Shown here one piece after another: positions 12,585-23,156 of a stretch of DNA of 64,000 nt; position 1 is the first letter of the stretch, and each line of letters begins with the position of its first letter. The translations under genes and the position numbers were made by a program. Below the pieces are notes generated by a model. That model was not told where the DNA came from, made no database searches, and saw only the letters and a program-made list of their open reading frames with translations. The DNA comes from Narthecium ossifragum (lineage: Eukaryota > Streptophyta > Magnoliopsida > Dioscoreales > Nartheciaceae): NCBI GenBank assembly GCA_963920575.1, contig OY986965.1, positions 5,783,134 to 5,847,133 on the forward strand, in the 5' to 3' direction.

Positions 12585-13885
12585 CACAATACCATAAGTA
12601 CAATCGCACAATACCAATCATAGGCACAATCACACAATACCATACGTACAATCACAAAATCTCATAGGTACAATCGCACAATACCATAGGTACAATCGCA
12701 CAATACCATAGTTACATAGGCACAATCGCACAATACCATAGTTACATAGGCATAATCGCACAATACAATACACATGGGCACAATCACATAATACCATAGG
12801 TACAATCGCACAATACCATAGGTACAATCGCACAATAACATAAGCACAATCGCACAATTACCAGTTACAGGCACAATCGCACAATACCATAGGTACAATC
12901 ACACAATACCATAAGCACAATCGCACAATAACAGTCACAGACACAATCACACAATACTATAGGTACAATCGCACAATACCAAAGGTACAATCGCACAACA
13001 CCAGAGACACAATCGCACAATAACATAGTCACAGACACAATCGCACAATACTATAAGCACAATCGCACAATAATAGTCACAGGCACAATCGCACAATACC
13101 ATGGGTACAATCGCACAATACCAAAGGTACAATCGCATAATACCAGAGGCACAATCACACAATAACATAGTCACATGCATAATCGTACAATACCATAGGT
13201 ACAATCGCACAATACCATAAGCACAATCGCACAATACCATAGGTACAATCACACAATACCATAAGCACAATCGCACAATAATATTCACATGAACAATCAC
13301 ACAATACCATAGGTACAATCGAACAATACCATAGGTATAATCGCACAATACCAGAGGCACAATCACACAATAACATAGTCACATGTACAATTGTACAATA
13401 CCATAAGCACAATCGTACAATAACAATCACATGCATAATCGCACAATACCATAGGTACAATCACACAATACCATAAGCACAATGACACAACAGTTACAGA
13501 CACAATAAACACAATACCATAGGTATAATCGAACAATACCATAGGTACAATTGCACAATACCAGAGGCAGAATCGCATAATAACATAGTCATAGGCACAA
13601 TCGCACAATACCATAGGTACAATCGCACAATACCATAAGCACAATCGCACAATAACTTTCACAGGCACAATCGCACAATACCATAGGCACAATCACACAA
13701 TAACATAGTCACAGGCACAATCATACAATACCAATCAACGGCATAATCGGACAATACCATACATACAATCGCATAATACCATAGGTATAATTGCACAATA
13801 CCATACAAATATCTGTAGACAATAACATAGGCACAATCACACAATACCATAGTCGCATAGGCACAATCGTACAATCGCACAATGT
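12585..13885. repeat. 22-bp minisatellite array
   Basis: About 55-60 units of roughly 22 bp run through about 1.3 kb. Two main variants alternate: CATAGGTACAATCGCACAAT and CATAAGCACAATCGCACAAT, plus versions with GTCACAGGC or CAGAGGC. Because 22 is not a multiple of three and the unit lacks minus-strand stops, long minus-strand open frames made of VLCDC/YLWYCAIVPM repeats arise; these are not genes. Decayed units extend upstream to about 12100. Confidence 0.92.
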
Positions 13886-14058
13886 AAGCAACCAACATAT
13901 TTTAACTTTTAGATTAGCTGAAGGAGTGCTACGTCTTCGTCTAATCTTATTAATTTCATTTTGTGCTCAAGGTGAATGCCATGCATCAGCATGTATCCGG
14001 TCTACATCAAAACGAAGATTAAAACTATAAAATTCCGAGAAGAATCTGTTGAATGTTG

Positions 14059-14340
14059 CTAGCATTCGTAGGTAAACATATGTACAGGCACCATCCTTTC
14101 AGTCAGGTTTTTGACATTTCTGCTTTCAGAACTACAATTGACAAGCTCACCAAAACTTGCAAGGGAAACTCTTGATAAGTTACATTTTCTAGCTCCAAAA
14201 CCCTGATTATCTGAAGCGACCAAAAAGTTTGGGATGGAATCACTCCTTTGCATGCCTCTTTCACCACGTCTACGGAAAGCTGTGCCGCCACATCCCCGAC
14301 TAGCCACTGCACTTGCAGCTACCTTCCCGTGTGCACTTTC
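14059..14340 (-). other. Open frame of unknown origin beside the fumarase relic
   Basis: A minus-strand open frame of 82 codons (MASRGCGGTAF onward) lies downstream of the fumarase pieces and ends at 14059. I recognise no family. It could be the tail of a chimeric transcript or chance; no splice or domain support was found. Confidence 0.15.
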
Positions 14341-14384
14341 AGAATGGTACAGACATCGAATGATAACTGAAAGTATTGTTCGAT

Positions 14385-14690
14385 TTCATTCTCATCTTTA
14401 TGCTAGTTCCTTCTTTATGAGCTTTATTACCACAACTGCAGCCTTATCATAGCCAATTTTCTGAAAATAATTAAAATGCCATGTCAGGATATTGTTTCAA
14501 ATAAGACCATCAAAAAGAGGGGGAAAGAATAGGATGTGAACTAACAAGGTTCAAAGATGTTACAAGCATCAGGGACTGTAAGAGACAAACAATCAAGTAT
14601 CATGTCAGTTAGAATACAGATGAGATCTCTTGTTCTTCTATTTCAATTTAACAAAATTTCCTTCATGGAGCAACTTTTGAATTCTCAATA
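14385..14690 (-). pseudogene. Fumarate hydratase fragment (decayed exons)
   Basis: Three short minus-strand pieces match the C-terminal part of mitochondrial fumarase in order. About 14662-14690 reads RIQKLLHE (family RISKLLHE), but the donor that should follow is mutated. About 14548-14578, after an acceptor, reads SLMLVTSLNL and ends at GTTAGT (family SLMLVTSLNP). About 14390-14461, after TTTCAG, reads KIGYDKAAVVV and then, one frame over, KAHKEGTSIK (family KIGYDKAAAVAKKAHKEGT). The frameshift, the lost donor and the absence of the catalytic region make it a relic. The intron between the last two exons is retained, so it came from genomic DNA rather than a processed transcript. Confidence 0.6.
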
Positions 14691-15040
14691 ATCACCATTA
14701 GCAGTTGCAAATTATGACTCAATAATCACCAGCCAATAGTCCACAATGAACAAACAAAACCATTCAAAAGAGCTAAGAAACTTAATGAAACTTGGAATAA
14801 AAATGGCAGCCATTGAAGACAAGAAACTTCAAATCTGATGAATTACTACTCATAGTTTCTTTGTCAAATCAGCGCATTTGCTTGATAGAGAAAGAGCCAA
14901 ATAAGAAATTAAACAATTATTAGGAAACATTAATACTAACCAATGCCTCAAATTTGGATCACATACATTCCATACCTTTCATGATGGTTTCGAAAGCAAA
15001 CCAAGTAACATGTAAACTGTTGTTAGGGACAAGCGTTAGG

Positions 15041-15152
15041 ATAACCAAAAAGGATATGATAACTCATCACCAACATCAATAGGAACATCAGTTAGCATAA
15101 CCAAAAAGGATATGATAACTCATCATCAACATCAATAGCAGCATCACAGTAG
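15041..15152. repeat. 56-bp tandem duplication
   Basis: ATAACCAAAAAGGATATGAT begins at 15041 and again at 15097, each followed by AACTCATCAYCAACATCAAT. Two units, nearly identical, in otherwise unannotated sequence. Confidence 0.8.
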
Positions 15153-15298
15153 TTTAAACCTTTGGATTTGTTTACCAAGTGGCAACCAATCCAACAAAGG
15201 GGACAGAATGTCTACCTTCACCACTAAAGGTTCTCAAACAAAGTTAGCAAAGAAATCGGTATAGATATGCAAAAAAGCATAATGACATTAGCACACAG

Positions 15299-15454
15299 TC
15301 ACATGCATAGATCTGCTTCCCCTTGCTCTTCTTCAGGTGCAAAGAGGAGTCGAGGGCTTGGCAGCGGAGTGAATAACTCTTCAGGCAGCTGAAGATTGAC
15401 AAACTTGGTAAAAGTTACCACCAGTCTCCCTGTAGGCACGATAGGCATGGAAAG
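15299..15454 (-). pseudogene. Ankyrin-repeat-13-like (GPCR-chaperone domain) exon fragment
   Basis: A minus-strand exon begins after TTCAG at 15455-15456 and reads LSMPIVPTGRLVVTFTKFVN then LQLPEELFTPLPSPR, stopping at 15299. It resembles the C-terminal block of the plant ANKRD13-type ankyrin proteins (family pattern IPIVPTIRVVVTFTKF, then EELQPLEEFSTPPSSP). Neither the ankyrin repeats nor the rest of the domain is found nearby. It is read as an isolated captured or decayed exon. Confidence 0.45.
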
Positions 15455-17500
15455 CTGAACAAACAGGAAGGAATCAAAATTCAGATTAAGCAATCTATCT
15501 CTGTGCTTGTGTTTTCTTTACACGATAAATTATGCTGATCAGTTTAAGAAAAACATATCTTGGATAGCATTTATGGGGTCATCTATACACCAAGTTTCAG
15601 ACTATAGACAATTTATGTAATAATCAAAAGTTTAAAGGATTGAAGTTGTCTATCAATAACTTTATATTACATTTCAGTATTCTCTATGCTCATAAATGGG
15701 TATTCAGTTTGCCTGTTCTTGACAGATTTGTGATTCAGCTACAAGTACTGGCCTAAATCCTCCAAGTGATAAAATTCATGTAAGCACTAGCTCTATCCTC
15801 ACTCTAAATGTCAACATTCACATAGTTTTTGGTCTATGAAGGGAAAGTTTGGTTTCTGAAAGAAAATTCTAATGGACATTGTTCTAACATCACATTTTTC
15901 ACTTTCTAGTTACCTCAATGATGTATTCCATATCTCATCTAGATGTAATAACTGAAAGGCATCATGAAACTGTATCTTTAGCAGCATCCTTTGATCGCAA
16001 CTGATCAAACTATTCCATTTCATCAACTATACATATAAGTAATTTGATTGGTACGTGAAGAAAACATGACTTCACATATTAAGTAAAGTTCAGATATATG
16101 TATTGAACTTTTGATGAAGTCAAAGTATTTTACGTACAAAGCTGTGAAGCACAGAATTGATAAGAAAACTAGACATTGAAGTAAAATCAAAAGAGATGCA
16201 TTTTACAAAGAATAGCAAGATTTGTTATCGTAATCGACTACTTTTGGCTTCAAAGAAAAAAATGTACTACTACAATAGTCAAGGCTTAAGTCAAAGAACA
16301 AATTAACCACTGTTGATATGTCATGTCCAAAGTGACAGGAGTCTAATAGTTGTTGGGGCAATGAAGGCAAAGTGTCAAAGACAAACTAGCTACCACCCTG
16401 GTTCACCACTTTTATAGCCCTGCACCTTGCTTCAAGAAATATTAAGCAATTGTGTGGAGAGAAGCAAAGAGAGTGTGGCATGTGGCAATAATGACAGTAA
16501 CCCATGTCCAGTCAAAAAATTCAGTTGTCATTAAGAAGGTCAATGTGCAGATCCTCCATTTTCCAACAGAAAAGAAGCAAAACAATTACCACAAATAAAT
16601 CATCTCGACTTTAACCATAGAAAGTTGGCCATCTTGAAGAGTTTCACCTCTTTAATGCCAAAGTCTAGTAACTCAATGCTCTTCGTATATATTCCTACTT
16701 TTAGTAAGTTTGCACCTGATATGCAAAAGGCTCGTAGGCTATCATATTTAGGTGATTTTTTAAATCAGTTTTCATCCTTTAAATATCTTCAATTAAAAAG
16801 GTCATTAAGTTTTCATCCTTAAAACATCTGTCATTTAAAACTTCATATCCAGGCAAAATCAAATTGTTTCCTGGACAATTAGCCAAATAAAAGATATCTA
16901 ACTGAGTTGTATAGGATCTTAATCAGGCAATTTATAGCATAGTTTGTTCGAATTGAAATTACACTTTTAGTTTCCAGATCGTATACTGAGGCTTTGTGTG
17001 CGCTGTAGGTAATTGATTAAACAGAGTGAACCGTTCTTATCATTCTTTACTTACAAGAGAGTAATCGATGAAAGATGAGTTACATAGTTAATATGAATTT
17101 GATAAGGTTATATGGTTACTTTGGAGAGAAATTGATCACTACTGCACAAAAACCTACATAAGATAAAATTTGAATTACTAATTGATTTGCCATATCTAAT
17201 TTTGAAGTATCACAATCACAAAGAAAGCACACCAAGCTGCTTTAAATCACGTAACCTGTGGTACGGAAATTAGTATGAAGTTAGTAAAGGTGCTAGTATC
17301 CACTCTAATAGTTTCAAAATCCTAGAGAAAATAAGTAGGAAACGTATGTCAGCAAGAACAACTCAAAAGTCAAGCTAATAAAACAACTTCACATATTTCA
17401 TCACATAAAACCGTAAAACCCACCTCAAGATCCTACAAATGCAAGAATAAGGCCAGACCTAGATAATAAGAATGTTAGAAAAATTAGAAAATAAAGCAAT
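15455..17500. other. AT-rich sequence without recognised genes
   Basis: I see no coding exon, tRNA or ordered repeat here. Short AT-rich frames only. Confidence 0.5.
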
Positions 17501-17986
17501 CAAGATCCTACCAATGCAAACCTCAAAAAGAGGAATCTATGAAGCACTTTCTGCAGAGGATTTTGCCTCATTTACGGAAGAACGCTCTTAAACTTCAAGA
17601 AAAAAATGAGATACAAGAGATTAAAAGGAGGAAGAGAAATGAGATTCGAACCTTCTTGAGTATAGCTGCTCTTGTAAGCTTAAGGGTGATTAGAGAAGAC
17701 CCAAAAACCTTTACAATGGCGCGACGAGAGAGCCTCTATTGCGGACAAGATCTTCAGTTCGTCAGTGGTGGGACGTCCTCTAGCGAACGGTTGGGGGTTT
17801 CCTCGGCAGCACGCCGATCCGCCAGCTACCGACTACGAGGAGTGGCCCCAATCGAGGGCGGTGCCCTGTGCCCTAATTTTTTCCATATGAGAGGGTGGAG
17901 GGGGGGTGGTTTTGAATGGAAGTGGCTTAGCTGGCTATTTGGTCACATTAAAAACCCTTGCCAGTTGGCTATTTGATCGTATTCAA
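17500..17986 (-). other. GC-shifted leader-like segment
   Basis: Base composition switches to GC-rich at 17700-17900, like a promoter plus first exon read on the minus strand (for example a frame RGNPQPFARGRPTTDELKIL). A 145-codon plus-strand frame also covers it but has no recognisable domain. It may be the 5' end of the transcription unit that contains the fragments at 14-15.5 kb. No function is assigned. Confidence 0.25.
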
Positions 17987-18046
17987 AACTGCCACATGGA
18001 ATCCGTGTAAAAAACCGGCCTAGTCAGCCGGTGTGAATATCAATGA
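17987..18046 (+). repeat. Hairpin repeat, copy 2
   Basis: GCCACATGGAATCCGTGT, then the inverted-repeat core ACCGGCCTAGTCAGCCGGTG, then TGAATATCA. It shares both flanks with copy 3 at 20147 and resembles the reverse complement of copy 1 at 7664. Confidence 0.75.
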
Positions 18047-18653
18047 GAACATATGCAGATAAAAAAGATCTACCCTGAGCATGGAAGTATCAACAGTGAA
18101 TTAAATTGCATCAACCAAAGGCCGGGTACGTAGGTATTACATTCCAGTTTTTAGACCCTTTCATCATGAAGAACCAAAAAAAATGAGTAACATACTTCTT
18201 AAATGATAAAACCGAATGACACATCAAACAAACAGAGGATTCAAACCAAAGAATCACGTCTTATGCAAATCCTGCAATCAAGGTCCTCACATATTGTTCT
18301 TCTGGTGCAGTAAGAAGTAGTCGTTATACGCATCTCAGTTAACTAGATGGATCAAGTACGCTGGTGACGCATTAATGACAAGTCGAACAAGATCTCGAAA
18401 TGTACTCATTCTTACATAGTATCCTTGACTTGAAGATTTGTTTCAAGCTCATAGATTTTGGAAACTACTTGAGTGATAATAAAGCAACTTTACAGGACTT
18501 AGCAACAAGAACAAGCAAACAGAGCATTCTCGTAGCGTCGGGATTCATATCCAAAGATTGCAAAGTTTAAAGGGAAAATCAATAACCATGCATCTAAATC
18601 CATAGAATTCATTCTGTTACTATGAAAACCTAAAAAAGGAGTGTAGGAATTAC

Positions 18654-18761
18654 TTTGCAGATCTACGAGGATTTGTCATTGATGCCATAGTACCCCCTCC
18701 CTCAGCCTCAGCTGCCTCCTCAGCCAGTTGTTGATCCAGAATATCTTGCATTTCAATCACC
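18654..18761 (-). CDS. Exon-like fragment, unknown protein
   Basis: A minus-strand segment bounded by an acceptor (CTCAG) and a donor (GTAATT) reads VIEMQDILDQQLAEEAAEAE then GGGTMASMTNPRRSAK. A second small exon-like piece, 19187-19213 (PSVAGESFK, between TTTTGCAG and GTAACA), lies upstream, and a GC-rich first exon ending at GTAGGG lies at about 19710-20090. They could form one minus-strand gene, or they may be more captured fragments. I do not recognise the protein. Confidence 0.3.
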
Positions 18762-19705
18762 CTGAGAAAAAGGAGTACAATATGTTTAATCAATTTACAG
18801 AAAACTGTCATACAATCTCAATGCAGTACTTTCACGTTCAAGCAACATAAATTCTACAGGGAATTAATTTGGAAACCTGCAATAAGGGTATAAAAATAGG
18901 AACTTTTGTGATACATGTATCATACATCTACTTTCTTTTTTTCCTGGCATTTTATAGTATACTAATCATTAATGTTTCTGTCAATACTACATGGAATTAG
19001 GAAAAGCTTCAACATTAAATAGCTACATAATATTCTTCAAAGCAAAAAGATTCATGTCCAAAAATAGACATGTAAGATTCTAAACCACCATCTAGGACAA
19101 CAAAGTTTAAAATAAGCCAAAAAAAGAATAGTTTGGACTCAAGGATGAAAGAAAAGGCCTATCACAATTCAGGTGATGTTACCTTAAAGCTCTCACCAGC
19201 AACCGAGGGCTGCAAAAGAAGATTAAAATCATACACATTAGTCAAACCTTTTTTAGTGACAGAAACTAATAAAATGTACAGGTCATCTGTAAAATTAAAA
19301 AACAAATGTTTACAAACTGGAATTCACTAATCAAAATCACTAATTGATGTCTTGTCGCATATTCGAAGAAAAATTACCACAAATCGTAGAAAACTCCAAA
19401 AATTATGAAACTAGGTGGATTTGAAAGTCGATCCACGGATCTATAACTATCCTGTTGATGATCAGATGAGATCATGCATGTACGAATCAGGAAACCAGCT
19501 AGAACACGGCTGTTCAGATGAAAGCAGAGTTTCGACAAAAATCCGGGAAGGAAACTTGCATTAAATCCAGCTTAAATCCCAATAAAATCCAATGAAACTT
19601 AGATCTGTAATCAAACAACCCTAGAAGTATCATATAGCAAGAACAAATCAAAGAACAAACAATCTAATCCACAGATCTAGCTTAAACGTAAGATATACGC
19701 AAGAA

Positions 19706-20100
19706 CCCTACCTCCGCTGAGCTAATCCGGCCTTAATCCTTGTTGAAGATGACTTCCTCCCCGCTATCGTCGCCTCCAAGCTCGTCGGGGAAGCTGCCGG
19801 ATCTCCCACACCCACATCCGTCACCGGAGAAGAAGGACGGAAGCCGCCACGGAAGAAGAAGGGAGGGGGGGGGGGCTCTCGCCGTGGAACGCCTCCAAGC
19901 TCGCCGGAGCTGCTTCCCTCTCTCTCGCGCGCGCAGAGCTGTCGGCGCGACAGGTGAGGTGGGGCGGACCGGGCCGTTCTCGTCGACGAGTGCTGGGGAG
20001 GAGAGGAGCTGCGCTTCTTCTCTGGCTCGGGAGAAGAACGAGCGCGGAATGGGGGAATGGGTGAAATTGTGTGGCTTTGGTGTTTTGAATGCATCAAGCT
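19706..20100 (-). other. GC-rich putative first exon/leader (minus strand)
   Basis: A strongly GC-rich block with a minus-strand splice donor (CGGAG|GTAGGG) at about 19710. Both strands are open because the segment is rich in CCG/GGC triplets, so no frame can be chosen. It probably is the leader of the unit containing the exons at 19187 and 18654. Confidence 0.3.
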
Positions 20101-20146
20101 TACATGGAAATCTTAGGTGGCATTCATACGCTATAAAATTGAGGCC

Positions 20147-20196
20147 ACATCGGATCGGTGTAAAACACCGGCTGACTAGGCCGGTGTGAATATCAC
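20147..20196 (+). repeat. Hairpin repeat, copy 3
   Basis: GGCCACATCGGATCGGTGT, AAAACACCGGCTGACTAGGC, CGGTGTGAATATCA. It shares the GCCACAT and GGTGTGAATATCA flanks with copy 2. It lies immediately left of the Pack-MULE at 20212. Confidence 0.75.
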
Positions 20197-20447
20197 GATT
20201 CATTTTTTTAAGGGCCTTTTGCATTCCGACCTGCACTTTCTACGAATTGCATTTTAATACCACTGAATTTGAGATTTACAATTTTATACATCTAACTTAT
20301 ACATTTATATACTTTAATACAGACCCCCGACGTCGTTACACTAATTTGACAACAAAAAGTCACATGTCTAATTTTGACTGGTTTTCCATCGGATTGCTTA
20401 CGTGTTTATGACGTAATAATAAACAAAAAATAAAGAAAAAGATATGG

Positions 20448-20956
20448 ATGAAGATGTCGACGACAACGGAGAGGGTGGTGGCGAGGGATGGGGGCTTCTC
20501 ATCGATTGGTGCGGGCTATATGGGTAATGAAGCGTGGAGATTGATTTTGGCTGTCCGATCGAACCTCCTTCGAGCTCAGGTGGAGGTACTTCGAAAGCAA
20601 GCTTCCAACCATGTTGCACTTGCCTCCGCCTACGCCTCCTTCACCCGTTGCCTCAAGCTCGAGGCCTCCAAGCACCTCTGGCTCTTCCAATCCCTCTCGT
20701 TGAACTACTCGTCCTTGATCTCCTCCATTGGTTTGGAGATCGATGGGGAGATCGACGAGGAGGGCGTCCGACGCCTTGAGATCGCCATTCGAGACTGAAT
20801 CCGAGAGGCGCAGAAGCTTGTGGCGGAGGCGAAGGGGTCACTGGACAACGAGCTCAAGATCCAGAAGCTCAAGGACTCCATCTTTCCCGCCAACGTGCGT
20901 CTCACCAAGGCCAAGAAGCAGGGGGCCTTTGTCAGCGTCATGGCGGCCAAGAAGCA
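20448..20956 (+). pseudogene. Captured GAUT9-like galacturonosyltransferase fragment (copy A)
   Basis: The frame reads LLRAQVEVLRKQASNHVALA, SAYASFTRCLKLEASKHL, then a TGA at 20796-20798, and continues in the same frame IREAQKLVAEAKGSLDNELK, IQKLKDSIFPANVRLTKAKK, QGAFVSVMAAKKQ. This matches the stem region of GAUT9-type pectin homogalacturonan synthases (Golgi). It stops exactly before the family's PKSLHC segment, so the whole GT8 catalytic domain is missing. The same TGA occurs in copy B, so the stop predates amplification of the element. Confidence 0.7.
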
Positions 20957-20994
20957 GTGGGCCTATGTTTTCTTCTCTGTCTCTCTATTCCTCT

Positions 20995-21225
20995 CCCAAT
21001 CTCCCTTCTTCTTCTCCTTCTCATGCTTCTCCTTCTCCTGCTCCTCCTTCTTCTCATGCTCCTTCTCCTGCTCCTCCTTCTTCTCATGCTCCTTCTCCTG
21101 CTTCTCCTCCTCCTTCTTCTTCTGCTTCTTCTTCTGCTTCTTCTTTTTCTTTCTTCTCCTCCCCTATCTCTCTTTTCTTTCCTTTGTTTCTCCCCCTCCC
21201 CTTTCTTCCCCCTCCTCCGTTGTCT
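20995..21225 (+). repeat. Pyrimidine-rich CTT/CTC microsatellite tract in Pack-MULE A
   Basis: Compound (TTC/TCC/CTG)n with a 27-36-bp higher-order repeat around CTTCTCATGCTCCTTCTCCT. All three plus frames stay open, giving Leu-rich, Ser/Phe-rich and Pro-rich artefact frames. The tract is much shorter in copy B. Confidence 0.8.
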
Positions 21226-22094
21226 TCCGAGTACGACATCAACGTCGCCATCGTCGTCTTCCTCCTATTCCCCCCCTCCTCCTTGTGGTCCAAGAGGAAA
21301 TCTTCCTCTGGAATCAAAAGAAGAAATCTTTCAAAATGTTGTTGTCCTCCACTAGAGAGCACAATCCCTCACATGCGAGGTGCATGCCGACATCCGCCTC
21401 GCATGCACGTCGATGTCCACCTCGTCGATCGTGAGAAGCTTCGTGACAGCCACGCCTATGTGAGAAGCTTCGTGGCGGTGACGTTGAGTTGGTGCACGAC
21501 CCCTCGCATGCACACGACCCTTCCGGCGACCATGCATCTGTGAGAAGCTTCTCACAGTGACTAACTCGATGACCCCCTCGCATGCACGTCGACGCCACCA
21601 ACATCTCATGGTGCGCATGCATGCGCGCTCACGGTCGCCTCCACTATGACGTCTGCCTCGCACCAACTCGACGCCTCCAACTCTCATCGCGTAAATCAGG
21701 GAGATATGTTCCACCACCAACAAGTCCCTCATCGTCACCCTCATCCCCGCCATGCAAAACCTCAACGTCGCCGCCTCCGTTCCACCGCCAACAAGTCCCT
21801 CATCGCCGTCTCTCTCTCTTTATGTCTCTCTCTCTCACGCGGGGAAGGGATGCTTACAGCATGTAAATGGGCTGATGGTGGTCATGTGCGTGTCACGTGA
21901 CCAGTTTGCTATCAGGTCACATAACGTCGTTGGGGGCTCGGACCACTTTGTCATTGTATTATAACTTGGTAATATCGAATTGCAAATCTCAAACCCAGCG
22001 ATAGCAAAGTATATTTATGGGAAAGTGCATGGTACCGGAATACAAAATTCTCTATTTTTAATAACATGTTGGGAATATGGTAGCCAAAGACGTC

Positions 22095-22300
22095 GAAACG
22101 AGATAATTGTTCAGTTACATATAACCGAGTATGATATAATTGTTCAGACACTCTTGATTGAAAATTGAATAATTGTTCAGTCACGTTCAACCAAATATGG
22201 TACGAATGTTCAGCCATCTTTCACCGAATATGGAATAATTGTTCAGTCATTTGGAACCAAATATAAAATAATTGTTCAGTCATATATAACCAAATAGATG
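22095..22300. repeat. ~36-bp degenerate tandem repeat
   Basis: Five to six units share ATAATTGTTCAGTCA followed by about ten bases and AACCAAATATG (for example near 22105, 22137, 22170, 22237 and 22268). Just outside Pack-MULE A. Confidence 0.65.
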
Positions 22301-23156
22301 GGATATGAACGGTGTATACAAACAGAACAAAACTAGCTCTATCGAATTTAACTCGCTGAGCATGAACACGAGAATCGATCATCTTCTTTTGAACATGCCT
22401 TGGTCATAATATCTTCTAGCTGCTCCTGAAGGTGAAGTGCTCTCAACTGAAGTAGTGATGGTTGTTTTGAACGCCTTAGGGTCGCTGGTTAATGTGTATG
22501 ATCATGCCACGTCACCCTGCTATATCATGTGGTGATGTGATCCTTCTTCACATCCCCCGTAGATGGAGGCCACGTGTATGTCGCTAGCATTTGCAAGTGC
22601 CGCTAAGAACGCCCTCAACACCGTCAAGGCATACGATCCGGTGGAGGACGGACGGACATTGATGCCGACGATGGCGGAGGAGCAGGCGTCCGTCGAAGAT
22701 GACAAATAACCGGGCGTTGATATGAGAGGGATTCGCCGATGGAGGCGTTGATATGAGAGGGATTCGTCGATGGAGGCATCGAACATGACGGGTGGGGTGG
22801 TAATATTATACTTTTATTATAATATATTCATGTTGATTATCTCGAATATGTTATTCAAAAGTTAAGGTGAATATATGCATGATAATATATAATAAAACGT
22901 GAAAATATTATTAATTAAATTATATGTTTTATCATATTATATCTATTATCATATTATATGTATTATCATATTATTAAGTAATTTATTAAGAGCGCTGATT
23001 TGTATACATGCTAACGTGGCATGTGCATTACACATGTCCGAACTACCGATTCTTTCATTAAAAGTTTTTATTACTAAAAGTTTTTATTACTACTTTATCC
23101 TCATTTCACCTATCACCACTACTCTACTTTTTCCTCTCCCCATTTCTTAATTATGT
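22301..23156. other. Intergenic sequence with a small duplication
   Basis: A 36-bp duplication (GGCGTTGATATGAGAGGGAT) lies at about 22712 and 22745. A short plus-strand frame near 22562 has no recognised domain. The remainder (22800-23150) is very AT-rich. No gene is seen. Confidence 0.45.

Larger units (their letters stand above)
20212..22052. mobile_element. Pack-MULE copy A (Mutator-like, non-autonomous)
   Basis: The left end begins GGGCCTTTTGCATTCC and the right end, reverse-complemented, begins GAGAATTTTGTATTCC. The terminal inverted similarity runs for roughly 90 bp. Flanking 9-mers TTTTTTTAA (20203-20211) and TATTTTTAA (22053-22061) differ at one base, as expected for an aged Mutator target duplication. 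The interior holds a GAUT9-like gene fragment, then pyrimidine-rich microsatellite DNA and a stretch with repeated GTGAGAAGCTTCTCAC palindromes. There is no transposase. Copy B at 60556-62493 shares the whole architecture. Confidence 0.85.

Noticed and set aside
12585..13885. CRISPR array
   Set aside because: The repeats are contiguous 22-mers without unique spacers, in plant nuclear DNA.
12630..13898. Several long minus-strand open frames with VLCDC/WYCAIVPM repeats
   Set aside because: They are the three frames of the 22-bp minisatellite, which lacks minus-strand stops; no start context, domain or splice signal.
17539..17976. 145-aa plus-strand open frame
   Set aside because: No recognisable domain; crosses an abrupt base-composition change and a leader-like GC block; probably chance.
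7669..18040. A single 10-kb transposon bounded by hairpin copies 1 and 2 as inverted ends
   Set aside because: The copies are inverted and similar for about 45 bp, but no matching 8-11-bp duplication was found and the ends differ in the last bases; kept only as a possibility.
20728..21543. 271-aa and 204-aa plus frames in Pack-MULE A
   Set aside because: They start in the wrong frame of the GAUT9 fragment and run through the CTT/CTC microsatellite; only the first part in the correct frame has homology.
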